Shown here: positions 21,901-32,671 of the stretch, in pieces
Layout of the letters: each line of letters starts with the position of its first letter
How positions within the stretch are numbered: position 1 is the first letter of the stretch
Source of the DNA: Capitulum mitella
Taxonomy: Eukaryota; Arthropoda; Thecostraca; Pollicipedomorpha; Pollicipedidae
Assembly: GCA_030062745.1 (NCBI GenBank)
Contig: CP099839.1
Coordinates: 14,740,044 to 14,804,043 of the forward strand
Direction: 5' to 3'
Length of the DNA: 64,000 nucleotides
Notes under the pieces: model-generated
What the model was told of the DNA's origin: nothing
The model's input: the letters and a program-made list of their open reading frames with translations, nothing else
Databases searched by the model: none
Program-made: the position numbers and the translations under genes

Positions 21901-22420
21901 GACAAAACTGCTACTGAGCCAGTGGCCCTCAGAACGTTATTCGCAGCCTGTAATATCTCCGTAATCTTTTTCTTCATTTTCGGGATATGGTACGGCCAGT
22001 AAACTGGCGATGGCTGTCGATCCGGACCTAGGCGTCAGGGAGAGAGCCGTGCAACGGATCCTGGACTTCAGGCAAGGCCGAGATGAGCAAGAGGAAATGA
22101 GGCAATATAACCTGCCAGCAGTCAACTTCGTAGCCCAAATTTATGAACAAGTTACCGACTGGAACAGCGTAAGCGTCAGTTAGGCACCACTGGCAAGAGA
22201 CATGGAGGAAAGAGAGGTGTTAAATATACTGCAGTCTCCTTTGGAAGAGGGCCTGACCCTCGTCCACACGCAGTCTGTGGAACGAGCCGTGAAAATGGTC
22301 ACAGAGGCAGCCAACGCTGTTGTTGGAGAAAGTGCCAGACAGGGCTTCATCTGCGCCAGGTTGAGGCATCGTCACCTGATGCCTCAGCTGATGCTGAAGC
22401 GTGACTTTGTCGTTGAGTGA
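18958..22420 (+). pseudogene. Decayed transposon-like gene, interrupted by a TTAA element
   Basis: Ordered conserved blocks are spread over three frames with stops. Near 19395 is ADRFVVSNRVVVAICNGF. At 19560-19825 come LYFDGRKDATFV, HAVILSEPGGDYVAHF and VIGCDGASVNTG. At 19866-20008 come LHANELDLREVFKG and LPFTGPLGKVAAGSVEDLP. Beyond an insertion (20405-21619) come RWLTLAARILWIYIS and ILRHYAPMWFTIR (21778-21915), VRERAVQRILD and YNLPAVNFVAQIYEQVTDW (22043-22170), and VHTQSVERAVKMVTEAA with ARQGFICARL (22261-22370). I recognise this block order from a multicopy invertebrate protein family of unknown function that behaves like a mobile element. No name is certain. The basic N-terminal ORF 18958-19392 may be its start. 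Confidence 0.75.
20405..21619. mobile_element. TTAA element family I, copy a (1.2 kb)
   Basis: It starts TTAACCCTACTCCCGG and ends CCGGGAATAGGGTTAA, so the termini are inverted repeats of about 16 bp including the duplicated TTAA target. TTAA targets and CCC-starting termini are hallmarks of the piggyBac superfamily. There is no transposase. Subterminal G-run/C-run hairpins (gggcggattccgcccc) sit 40-60 bases in. The interior has many TGACCT words. It inserted into the transposon-like pseudogene after the IRPLNH block. Confidence 0.85.
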
Positions 22421-22995
22421 TGTGTGGCCTCCTTGTGGCGTACGTGTGCCGAGATGACAAAGTCGTGTTGGATAAAACCGCGAACGGCTGAGCTGGTTTC
22501 GTAACGACTGCACATTATTAAAAATCCTAATGTGAGGTCAATTTGACGCCAGATTTTCCCGAAAACAGCCATGGGAATCATCTGCTCGGTCTGGTCCTGA
22601 TAATGTCATTTGGTTGCGCTTCCGCTCAAATACAAACGTTATACAGGTCAACGACAAACCATACGTCAGTAGTTGCTGAAATGTCCGCCTGCCGATGAGC
22701 CGAGGTTCAGTCAACCGTCGAAGACTCCAAGTTTCTTCTTTCTCAAACTTTCTTCCAAATATATAAGTTTTGGTGAACCCACGTGAAACTGTCATACGTT
22801 CGCCGAGATATGTTCTTAGTGGCACACCCAACTATGCACAGGAGTTAATCTCATCCGCAGGAAACAAGCAGATGTCACAGAGACGGCAAGCAAGGTCAAA
22901 GGTTTTTGAGGTACGTTCATAAAGGGTACCGGGGAGTTTTGCACGTTCAGACCGAGAGGCTCGACCAGACTAAGTATGAATTTTCACCAACTACA

Positions 22996-24214
22996 TTAAC
23001 CCGTCCCCGACCGGGGGGGCCAGTTGACCGACCACCCCCCTGAGGTTTTTCTAGGACTGCGAGAGAACGAACAAACACAGCGGCACGAAACTTAGTGTAC
23101 CTTTTGCTTGATCATTTTTACACCTTGTGTCAAAGTTTTGACCTCGGTCAAGTTAGCTGTCTGACCTAGGTCAGGTCAAACGGAACTATGTCCGAAAAAG
23201 TTTAGCATGCCGTAACGTTTTTGGAAAACAAGATATCACAATAATACTTTCAAGGATTAGTGATCCTAATAGATGCAACAAATCTGCTATCTCAGATTTT
23301 TCGGAATTGTCTGAGCGACTGACCTAGGGTTAAGCCCATTTTTAAGATATGTCGTCGTTTTTTCAGAAATTGGCGGAAGTTTTCAAAACATTTTTAGTGT
23401 GGAGCGAAGCAGACATCTGGTTGCCGTTAATTGGTAAAGTATCAATGACCTTCAGCTATTGACCTGAGGTCAGATCACGAATAACTGTTATGAGCCAAAA
23501 TGCACCACCGTCAAAATCAGCGATGAATTGTTCAGAATGGGTGGGGAATGACAGAGCTGGCTTGCACAGGCGTAATTAATACCAAAAACCTCAAAAACTT
23601 TCTAAAAAAATGCGTATTTTGGAAATAAACAGGCCCTCGCGAATAAAGCTCCGCCATTTGTGTAGGTTGCTAGCTAATGAGTTTTTTTCGAAACTTAAGC
23701 ATGGGAAATCATCACAAGAACTATTAAGATCAATAAAATTGACATGGATAGGCCTATGTCGCCAAAATAAAGGAACGCTAGTATTAGTTGCCGTTAATTT
23801 CTTAATGCGTACGGCTGCGGCGCCCGCCGACAACCGGTGTGAAAATTGGCGTGTCTTTAACTCAGCGTTTCGGCCTATATATTGAAGAAGTCTGAGAAAT
23901 TAGACTGTATCGGCATCTGCGGACCATTACTTGTGCCTTGGTGCTTTTACCTATGCGTTATTAGTGACAGCCCTTGAGATTCAGGCCGTTTCTCGGTCAG
24001 TCGGCTATGAGAAAGCATATATAGGACGTAAATGACTTACATATCATCTAAAACTAAAAATGAGATCAATTTCGAGCTCTACTTGTCACAAGCTTCCCAA
24101 CGGTGTGCTTATTTTTTATCGTGCAACCGACCGTTCGTGAGTAAGAGGGAGGGGCGGTCAACCTTCATCTACAGCCTTCGACGTTCAAGGAGACCCAGAG
24201 CCCCCGTCCCTTAA
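22996..24214 (+). mobile_element. TTAA element family II, copy A (1.2 kb)
   Basis: It begins TTAACCCGTCCCCGACCGGG and ends CCCGTCCCTTAA. It is the inverted counterpart of 24766-25995, sharing, in inverse order, ctatctcagatttttcgga, gacctaggtcag and ctcgaaacttggtc-like words. No coding capacity was seen. Its right TTAA is also the left TTAA of a third family (TTAACATGCGC), so the elements abut. Confidence 0.75.
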
Positions 24215-26240
24215 CATGCGCCCGAGTGGGGGTCAGTTCGGTCCTCCCTTGAAGTTTTTTTCCGGAAAGGGTATCGGACAGTACGGCGCAGCCGCACCCA
24301 ATTTCCAACAGCTGCACAACACTGAACAGCGGATCTTTTAATGTAAAAAATATCAAGGTCTTTTAAGATCACCAAGTCGGAGTGGGTCAGAGTCAGGTAA
24401 TGCTTCTTAGGAACGGTCATTTTTAGGACAAACCTCAAACTACTGCCACGAATGCAGTTCTAAACACATACTTTCGAACTTTGTAGGGAAGCACAGATAA
24501 CGAACTGGAAAAAATACGAAAATAGTTTCATTAACCTGAGGGCAGGTCACAACACAAGACCGAGATCAAAGATCAAAAATTATTTCCAGATATCGAATTT
24601 CTGTTGTAATCATTTTAGCCAAAAAAAATAGAATATATCTAAAAGGCCACTTCATCTTTTAACTGTGTACCAAGTTTCAAGTTGACACCAAGTCACGGAG
24701 AGGTGACCAAAAATATGTTCGCGCGTATCCCTTTTTCTGTAGAGGCCATGCATGTTGTTCAATGATTAACCCGCGCACGGCCGTCGGTCCGTCTCGAACA
24801 TCGGCGACTGGGGGGGGGGGGCAGTTGACTGCCCCCCTCTAACTCACGAACGGTTGGTCGCACGGAAAAATAAGCACACCGTTCGAAAGCCTGTGACGAG
24901 TAGAGCTCGAAACTGGTCCCATTTTCAGTTTTAGATAATATGTAAGCCAATTTACGCCCTATATATGTTTTCTCATAGCCGACCGCATGAGACCCAGAAA
25001 TGGCCTGAATCTCAAGGGCTGTGACTAATAACGCTTAGGTAAAGGCACCAGCGCACAAGCAAAGGTCCGCGGATGCCGATACACGTCTAATTTCCCCAGA
25101 TTTGTTCAATATATACGCCGAAACGTTGAGTTAAAGACACCGTAATTCTCCCGCCAGCTGTTAGTGTGCGCCGCTGCCGTATGCGGTACCAATATGACGA
25201 GAACTAATTTTGGCGTTCCTTTATTTTCGCAAAAAAGACGATCTATGTCAATGTTATTGATCTTTGTGGTTCTTGTGATGGTCTCTCATGCTTAAATTTT
25301 GGAAAAATTGATTAGTTACCAACCTACAAAGTTGGCGCAGCTTTATTCGCGTGAGCCTGTTTATTTCCAAAATATGCTACTTTTTCAAAGTTTTTCAGGT
25401 TCCTGGCATTAATTACGTCTGTGCAAGTTAGTTCTGCCATTTTCTACCCGTTCTGAGTAATTCATCGATGATTTTGACGGTAGTACATTTTGGCCCACTA
25501 CAGTTATTCGTGACCTGACCTCAGGTCAATGGCTGGAAGTCACTGATACTTTGCCCAGTGGCGGTAACTAGATGTCTGCTTGACTCCACACTAAAAATGT
25601 TATGGAATATTCCGTCGATTTCCGAAAAAAACGGCGATATGTCTTAAAAATGGGCTTGACCTTAGGTTAATGACCGGGAAAATTCCGAAACATCTGAGAT
25701 AGCAGATTTGTTGCATCTATCACGATCACTAATCCCTGAAAGTATTATTAAGATATCTTGTTTTCCGAAAAATTACAGCGCGCTAAACTTTTTTTGTCTG
25801 TTTGATGTCTGTTTGACCTGACCTAGGTCAGACACCTGACGTGACCTGAGGTCAAAATTTTGACACGAGATGTGAAATTAATGAAGCAAAAGGTACACAA
25901 AGTTTCGTGACTCTGTGTGTGTTCGTTCTCTCGCAATCCCAGAAAAACCTCAGGGGGGGCAGTCAACTGCCCCCCGCCAGTCGGGGACGGGTTAATTGAA
26001 GGCTAAAATGGTGCAAAATAATGTCAGAGACGACTTAACACACATTCCGATGATTTTGATCTCTTCTCGGTCATCTCACGTCACTGACCGCAAATAAAGT
26101 TTGTTTAATTTGGTACACACGTTTCTGCAACAACTTGCTTTCCAGGACGCTTTTTTACGATGGTTTCGAATTCAGCGCTCAAAATTGCTAAGGTATGGTA
26201 CACGTTGGGATATGTAGGTGTCAAAAAGAAATGGATCCGA
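24211..26240 (+). mobile_element. TTAA element family III, interrupted copy
   Basis: It starts TTAACATGCGCCCGAG, runs to 24765, is split by family II copy B, and resumes at 25996-26240. It aligns with 38228-39320 (shared: cggatcttttgatgttaa, gtaccaagtttcaagt, acacattccgatgatttt and gtatggtacacgttg, each with changes). The right end was not located. Confidence 0.6.
24766..25995 (-). mobile_element. TTAA element family II, copy B (1.2 kb, inverted to copy A)
   Basis: It runs from TTAACCCGCGCACGGCCG to CAGTCGGGGACGGGTTAA. A perfect ggggggcagt-tg-actgcccccc-type hairpin is near each end. The flanks on both sides align across the insertion with the uninterrupted relative at 38.2-39.3 kb, which supports both ends of the element. 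No ORF of note. Confidence 0.8.
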
Positions 26241-26269
26241 TCAGGCATGAATATAAGGGGGATTTCATC

Positions 26270-26885
26270 AGGCCAAAGCTTCCCCCTTGGGCGCCGAAGG
26301 CACCCCTCTTGAACGCCGCTTACTGGCTAAAAAGGCTCCGAAGGCTCCCTATCAGCCTGAAATTATGCTCTCGAGGCCTTGAAGAACGACTCAAAAGGCC
26401 TGAAAATCTTCTGATGATAAGAGGACAATCAACGACTCAGCTGAAGTTAATGGCAATGAAGACGCAAGGGCATCCCCCGGAGAGCACACCTCCCGCCGAG
26501 AGCTCAACGCGCGCTCCTGAGGTTTGAAAACATCCCGATGGCTAAAAGAATGTCATGAAGAATAACTGGGCGCCCCAAACCCTGGAGAGGCGCGCCCGGG
26601 GGCTGAAAAGGCGTCCCTGTGGTCTGAAAATGCATTCCGAGGTCTAGAAGGACGCCTGAAAAAGACAAGGGTGTCCCAGACCCCCGAACTGGAGGGGCAC
26701 CCCCAGGGCTCATTCTGGCGCCCCTGTATTCTTGTCCGAGAGCTAGGAGAGCGCCCTATATAACAAAAGGATGCCCCCACCTCTGGAAGGGAGGCCTTGA
26801 TATGTTAAATGGCGCCCCGAGGGCTCCAAAAGGGCGCCCCTGAAGTCTAAAGACATGTTTCGATGGCTAGGACTCAAGTTTAGTA
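26270..26885 (+). repeat. Degenerate GGCGCCC minisatellite, part 1
   Basis: Irregular repeats of words such as gagggctcaaaagggcgcccc, ctgtggtctgaaaatg, gaggtctagaaggacgcc and caagggcgcccca. The full cycle is about 100-107 bases (for example 26605 to about 26711). ORFs in it read repeat units and are not genes. Confidence 0.75.
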
Positions 26886-26889
26886 GGGT

Positions 26890-27590
26890 GCGTAGCAAAA
26901 TTATTTTCCTAACCCAAAAATTCTTCGGTTCTAAAGTAGTTTGAAGTGAAATTCTGAAGCATTCCTGTAAATATCAGCATCTGTAGAAAGGGCCCACTGT
27001 TCAGCCATTCAGGGCCGAGTTCGGCGTCACAAACAAAGACCTCTGGGATGCCTTTGTCACAGGCAAAGGCGTCTGGGACGCCCAGGGTCTTCTCGCCTTC
27101 AACAATGGGAGTGTTGCGCTTAATGGCATTCTTTATCATTAATGCGACTCGATACATCCCGTGAAAAAGTCAGTGCAAGCGACAAACAGTACAGATTAGC
27201 GTCTGGGGTTTCTTGGGATCGCTATACAGGGTCGCCAACTCTCATTGGTCTAGAACTCCGGACGCCACCGGTTTACGCTCCTTGTTTGATGACGTTACCG
27301 TCTGTCATTGGTTGACATGACGTCAATTTTGTACCTCCTGGTCCAGTTCGTCTCCGTTTGTAGAGCGTATGAATAGCCCCCGCTAGTCGTCACGGAGACT
27401 TGATTTTGAAATTTTGAGTGGAAGGATCTCCGTGTAGTGTGGGTGCCGATATAGGTGTTTGGTGAATGACTGAAGTGAATAAAAGTTGGACTTAGGAAAT
27501 TTTCTCTGTGACTGGCTCGCGAGAGACTGGCACGAGCGAGGTCGTTACTAGTTCAACTATCACGCAGGCAGTTAGAAATCTGGTACAGGG
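26890..27590 (+). mobile_element. Interspersed repeat X inserted in the minisatellite
   Basis: This is a forward copy of the element found inverted at 1690-2320. The minisatellite lies on both sides, so X is inserted in it. On the minus strand 27157-26909 has an 82-codon frame with TPIVEGEKTLGVPDAF, then PEVFVCDAELGPEWLNSGPF. This loosely recalls the middle of a retroelement integrase (weak). gaataaaag near 27478 could be a poly(A) signal of an LTR. Confidence 0.6.
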
Positions 27591-27601
27591 TACCACAAAT
27601 T

Positions 27602-28018
27602 GTGGAGGGCGCCCCGAGAGCTCAAAAGGTGCCGATGACGCCTAAGGTATGTCCTAGGTGCCTGGACGATGTAAAAAATAAAACGGCGTACCAAATCGTG
27701 AAGGAGCACCCCATGAGCTCAAGGGCACCATTGTGGTCTGAAGATACGCCCCAAGGTCTAGAAAAACGTCTCAAAGAAAAAACGCGCGCCCCAAATAATG
27801 GACTCAGAGGATTGTCCTGCGGTCTCAAAATATATTTCGAGTGCCAGAAGGATGCTCGAAAGAGTCTGGGCATCCCAAAACCTAGAGGGGTGCCCCGATG
27901 GCTCAAAGGGCACCCCTGGCGTATGAAAACATGTCCCGAGGCTAGGAACGACGTTCTAAAGAACAGAAGGGCGCCCAACCCACTAAACGGTTGCCCCCGA
28001 AGGTTCCAAGGGCGCCCC
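27602..28018 (+). repeat. GGCGCCC minisatellite, part 2
   Basis: This continues the array of 26270-26885 after repeat X, with the same cycle (gatggctcaaagggcacccc, gtatgaaaacatgtcccgag, gctaggaacgacgttctaaag). It ends at the TTAA where family I elements are inserted. Confidence 0.75.
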
Positions 28019-30505
28019 TTAACACTATTCCCGGAGGGCTAGACGGTATGGTCGATTCCCGGCAGGGGCGTGGGGGGCGGATTCGGCCCCCCCCGAGATC
28101 TCGGGAACTACTCGTTCGATTTTGTCGCAATCAACGGCAATCGATTTGCCATGACGTGAACTACATTTTTATAAAAAGAAATTTTCAAAATTTTGAAATG
28201 CGTGGATACAGGGAGGCAAAAATATCAAAATCAGGGGCACTTTTAGGTTTCTTATAACTTCGTTGTTTATTGACCGATTTCATTGAAACTGGCATGAATC
28301 GAGAGATTATGGACAGCGCTTTTACCATGGGTACACAAATCTGAAATTTTGAGAAAATTCATGGGCGTTCACAGGGTTTCAAAAACAGGAGGATTAGTTT
28401 GGTCGGCGTCGTGCAGGCACGCGCCGGCGCCAGCCGCGCCAAGCCGCGCCGGGCCGAGCAGCTCTCGTTTCATGACGAGAAAGCTGCACGGTGCGCGCGC
28501 CGGGAACCACGAGCCGGCCGTGCAGTTCGGGCAGGCAGGCGCCGCTCGGCGCCGGGACAGGTGGTGCCGGTTTCGCCGGCCGGGAGGGCTCGCGGAGTCG
28601 GGGGCGCCGGTTTCGACACGGCTCGGCTCTGAAGGAGTTGATGGGCGGCAGGTGGCGTGCAGGCGCTATCGGGTTTCTTTCTGCTTTGAGATGCCGAGTA
28701 CCCGTCGGACGTCATAAGTATGCCCTCTCGCTGTCGCCTTAGTTTTAGGCGGTCGCTTTCCCCATTTTCGTGAGCTCTTTGGAGAACGCAGTGCTGTTGC
28801 GTATCATGTGCTTCGACTGTCAAACGAGGCATAAGCCGGTTGAACTGTTGCGTTAACACGAACAACACAAGCCTCATTGCCGAAGTTAACGCTGCCAGTA
28901 TTATTTACTTCACTAGTCACTAACAGAAGGCGGAACACGGGACATTTTACTCGCGCAGCCAATGAATGGCGCCAGTGGATTCCAAAGAGAAAACGAGGCG
29001 GCCCGTGAAATTTCTGCCAATATATACAGTAGCGTGGAATATACACAATAGCCTGGGAGCGAAACCCGCAAAGTAAACAGTGTCCTCGGACATTGCGTTA
29101 AATCTTCTGACACTCCCCTTTCCGTTCCACACGAGCGGGCAGACTTTGCGCCGCGGTCGGCGGCGGGCGTCACAGCAGATTCGGCACTGGCCGGTTCGCC
29201 GGCATGAGCCGTCAGATGCAGCGCCCGCCGTTGCAGAAGGGGGGAATCCCCCGAGATCTCGAGAACTACACATCTGATTTCATCGCAACAAACGGCATTT
29301 GATTTGTCATGGATGTAAAATGCATTTTAATGGGGTGGCGGATTGCCCTTCCCCCCCCCCGAGATCTCGAGAACTACACATCTGATTTCATCGCAACAAG
29401 CCGCAATCGCTTTGTCATGGATGTAACCTGCATTTTAATGAAAAGAAGTTTTCGAAATTTTTAAATGGGTTGATACAAAGGGCAGAAAGGCCAAAATGGG
29501 AGCTATTTTAGACTTGTTATAGCTCTGCTGTTTATGGACTGATTTTGATGAAATTGGCATGAATCGAAAGCTTATAGATGGGACTTGTACCATTGTTCCA
29601 TGGGTTTGAAATTTCGAGACAATTCATTGGCGTTCACATGGTTTCAAAAATGGGGGAATTAGTTTTTCAGAAACTGGAATTAACGAAACAATAAAACATA
29701 CTTTCTAGTTTTTACTAGTCATGTCATGTTGAAAAAGTGCAAATGATATTACATTGCTTGTATGATGTTAGCATACGCGGTGCCAAGGACAAGAAAAGGG
29801 GGAACTGTCGTAGTCACATGTTCATCAGGTCAACTTGCGACCTTTGGCCTTAAATGATCTCCAGTGACCTTAGAGTCACATGGAATGATCTTGAGTGTAT
29901 TTCATATTGCTTGAAAACGTTTTCAGCCATTTGAAATTACTGTTTCTAAAATCCCATTTTACGACTGTCGTGATAAAGGGTACGCGTACTGACATTGTAG
30001 GTCATAGCTCCGTGACCCGACCTGACACCGACCTGAAACGTGGTACACAAGTAGATGGTATCTTTCTACGTCATATATAGTGAGGGCTTGCTATTCAAAA
30101 TAGCGCTAAAATTGTTGCTATCAAACCAAATTTTGACTTCTCACCTTGACCTTACCTTGTGAAGTGGCTTAAGATTAACAAGAAGGTATTTGTATGCTTG
30201 CCTAGTTACTTACCTATGCACCCATATAATGTTTTAAGTGCTATCTTAAAAACGCTGTTTTGGGCAGTCGTTTTCCTTGTACCTTCAACAGGGCCAAAAA
30301 TGGCCCGAGGTGCCTCCAAAAAACGTTGCCTGGCTCCGCCCGTAAAATAAAGAGAATTACGAAACTTCGTTACAGCACGTAGAAAAAAATATCTAGGAAA
30401 AGTGACCAAGTTTCGTAAAGCTGCGTCAGAAACCCTGGCAATGGCAAACGAAAAACCCGAGGGTAGGTGGGTTCAGCCCCCCCCCCCTGCCGGGAATAGG
30501 GTTAA
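28019..30505. mobile_element. TTAA element family I, copy b (rearranged, 2.5 kb)
   Basis: The left part 28019-28397 starts TTAACACTATTCCCGGAG and matches family I. A foreign GC-rich segment (28398-29238) follows. A second start-like piece appears twice in tandem (29240-29325 and 29326 on, each with cccgagatctcgagaactac), and the right part ends CCGGGAATAGGGTTAA at 30505. It may be two insertions fused by a deletion, or one element with a captured insert. Confidence 0.7.
28398..29238. other. GC-rich, CpG-dense segment captured inside TTAA copy b
   Basis: The composition changes abruptly to runs such as cgcgccggcgccagccgcgcc, then a less GC-rich middle, then gccgcggtcggcggcgggcg near the end. 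ORFs on both strands reach 135 codons but look compositional (Arg/Ala/Gly). It could be a captured promoter/CpG-island fragment or a separate small element. No exon signature is seen. Confidence 0.5.
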
Positions 30506-31716
30506 CCCTATTCCAGGAGGGCTAGACGGTATGGTCGATTCCCGGCAGGGGGGGCGGATTCGGCCCCTCCCTGAGATCTCGAGAACTACTCGTCCCATTT
30601 CATCGCAACAAGCGGCAATCGATTTGCCGTGACGTGAACTACATTTCTATAAAAAGAAATTTTCAAAATTTTGAAATTTGTGGATACAGGAGCAAAAATG
30701 TCAAAATGGGGGATACTTTTGGACTTCTTATAACTCCCTTGTTTATGGACCGATTTCGATGAAACTGGCATGAATCGAGAGATTATGGACAGCGCTTTTA
30801 CCATGGGTCCGCAAATCTGAAATTTTGAGAAAATTCATGGGCGTCCACAGGGTTTCAAAAATAGGAGGATTAGTTTTCTATCAACTGAATAAACAAAAGC
30901 AGCAAAAACGCTTTTTTGGTTTCTGCTAGTCATGGTATACTAAAGAAGTACCAATCGCATTACAATGCTTGTATAATGTTAGCAAAGGCGGTGCCAGGGA
31001 CATGAAAAAGGGGGAACTGTCATGGTCACACGTTTCTCAGATCAATTTGTGATCTTTGACCTTAAATGACCTCCAGTGACCTTGGGGTCACTTGGAATGA
31101 TCTCGTGTACATTTAATATTATCTGTAAACGTTTTCAATCATTTGAATTTACTCTATTTCAAAAATTTCATTTTATGGCGATTGCGATATAGGGTACACG
31201 CAGGGACATTTTAGGTCATAGCTCCGTGACCCGACCTAATATCAAGCTGAGTCTTGCTACCCAAGTAGAAGGCACCGTTCTACGTCATATATATTCCGGG
31301 TTTGGCATTTGAAAAAACGGCGCCGAAATTATTGCGAAAAAATCAAATTTTCACTTTTGACCTTCACCTGGCCTTGTAAGATGACTTCAAGTAAACCAAA
31401 TTACTTTCGCACATTGCCCAACTATTTAGCTATTCATCCATATAAAGTTTTAAGTTCTATCTTCAAAACTTTGTTTTGGCAGACATTTTCTTTTTACCCT
31501 CAACATGGCCAAAAAGAGCATGAGGTGCCTCCCAAAAACGTTACTTGGCTCCGCCCCTGAGCAAAATAGAATTTTGAAATTTTGTCACGGCACGTGGAAC
31601 GAATAGCTAGGAAAAGTGACCAAGTTTCGTGAAGCTGCGTTAAAAAGCCTGGAATTGGCAAGCAAAAAACCCGAGGATGGGGCGGATTCAGCCCCCCCTG
31701 CCGGGAATAGGGTTAA
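30502..31716. mobile_element. TTAA element family I, copy c (1.2 kb)
   Basis: A full-length relative of 20405-21619. It starts TTAACCCTATTCCAGGAG, ends CCGGGAATAGGGTTAA, and its length of 1215 bp equals copy a. It shares the TTAA at 30502-30505 with copy b. Beyond 31716 the minisatellite resumes. Confidence 0.85.
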
Positions 31717-32020
31717 GGTCTGAAAATGCGTCACGATGGCTAGAAGAACGTCCTAAAGAGTGAAAACGCGCCCCAAACTCTTAAGGGGCGCTCCCGAAGG
31801 CTCAAAGGGCGCCCTGTGGTATGAACATGTTCCCCAGGTTTAGAAGGACGTCACCAAGAACAGGACCGCACCCCAAAGGCTGAAGGGGCGCCCCATATGT
31901 AGATCCGAAAATGTCTCAAGTGCCAGAAGATAACCATAAAAATAAACGAGTGCTCCTAATTCTGGAGAGACACCTCCGGGCGTTCAAAGGCGTCCTGAGG
32001 ACTGAAAACGTCTCGAGGAT
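31717..32020 (+). repeat. GGCGCCC minisatellite, part 3
   Basis: ggtctgaaaatgcgtcacg to ggtatgaacatgttcccc is one full cycle of about 101 bases. This is the right remainder of the array interrupted at 28019. Confidence 0.75.
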
Positions 32021-32520
32021 TAGACACACGGGGATAGCGAGCCCGCGTGAGACCGCCGCCACGAACGGGACAAGAGAGACACCGTGTCAGCGTGCAGAGG
32101 TGAGCTGTGCCGGTAGACTGCAGTGGCGTGTTGCTGGATCTCGACTGGAATTGAGACGTGCAGCGGGGCTGTCTCTACAGTGTACTCTCGGTAGCTGGTG
32201 CGGACTGAGCCCCAGACTGAAATGCCCCGGATGGCTGACGAGTGGCGAATGTGATTCGCCCAACGTGACAGAAGTTCGCTGCAGAGAAAAATATCTATTT
32301 CACTCATAGCACTCACAAACCAGGGCAGCCTCCTGGCCTCGCCATATATTGGTCGGCCGTTTGGCTCTGCTTGGTAACCACTTACATGTCAGCAACGTGT
32401 GCAGGGTAGCTGTTTGGTGTGAGACGGAATGTTGGGCCGCTGCTTCTGGATGTAAGAGATTGTGACGCGCTGTGACATTGTCGCAGCGTGGCATTATCAC
32501 AATATTCGGCGACACCAGTG
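32021..32520. other. Unassigned DNA, no supported gene
   Basis: Short ORFs occur on both strands (up to 132 codons, beginning in the minisatellite), but no family or splice structure is recognisable. It leads into the TA palindrome. Confidence 0.5.
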
Positions 32521-32550
32521 GCGACCTGGGCCGGGATGAAGCCATGTTAG

Positions 32551-32627
<77 letters not shown>

Positions 32628-32656
32628 CTAACATGGCTTCATCCCGGCGCAGGTCG
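32521..32656. repeat. 36-bp inverted repeat around a (TA)n core
   Basis: The left arm gcgacctgggccgggatgaa... (32521-32557) and the right arm tatcacgctaacatggcttc... (32621-32656) match over 36 bases with one mismatch. Between them is (TA)n with a central catg-free ATCAT break. Both arms read outward through the same aacATGGCTTCATCC. It would extrude as a cruciform easily. Confidence 0.85.
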
Positions 32657-32671
32657 TATATATATATATGT

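Noticed and set aside
26195..28042. ORFs of 110-146 codons in the minisatellite
   Set aside because: They read the same degenerate repeat in different frames and on both strands.
28349..28877. 122- and 135-codon ORFs in the GC-rich captured segment
   Set aside because: Arg/Ala/Gly-rich in every open frame on both strands, as expected from base composition.
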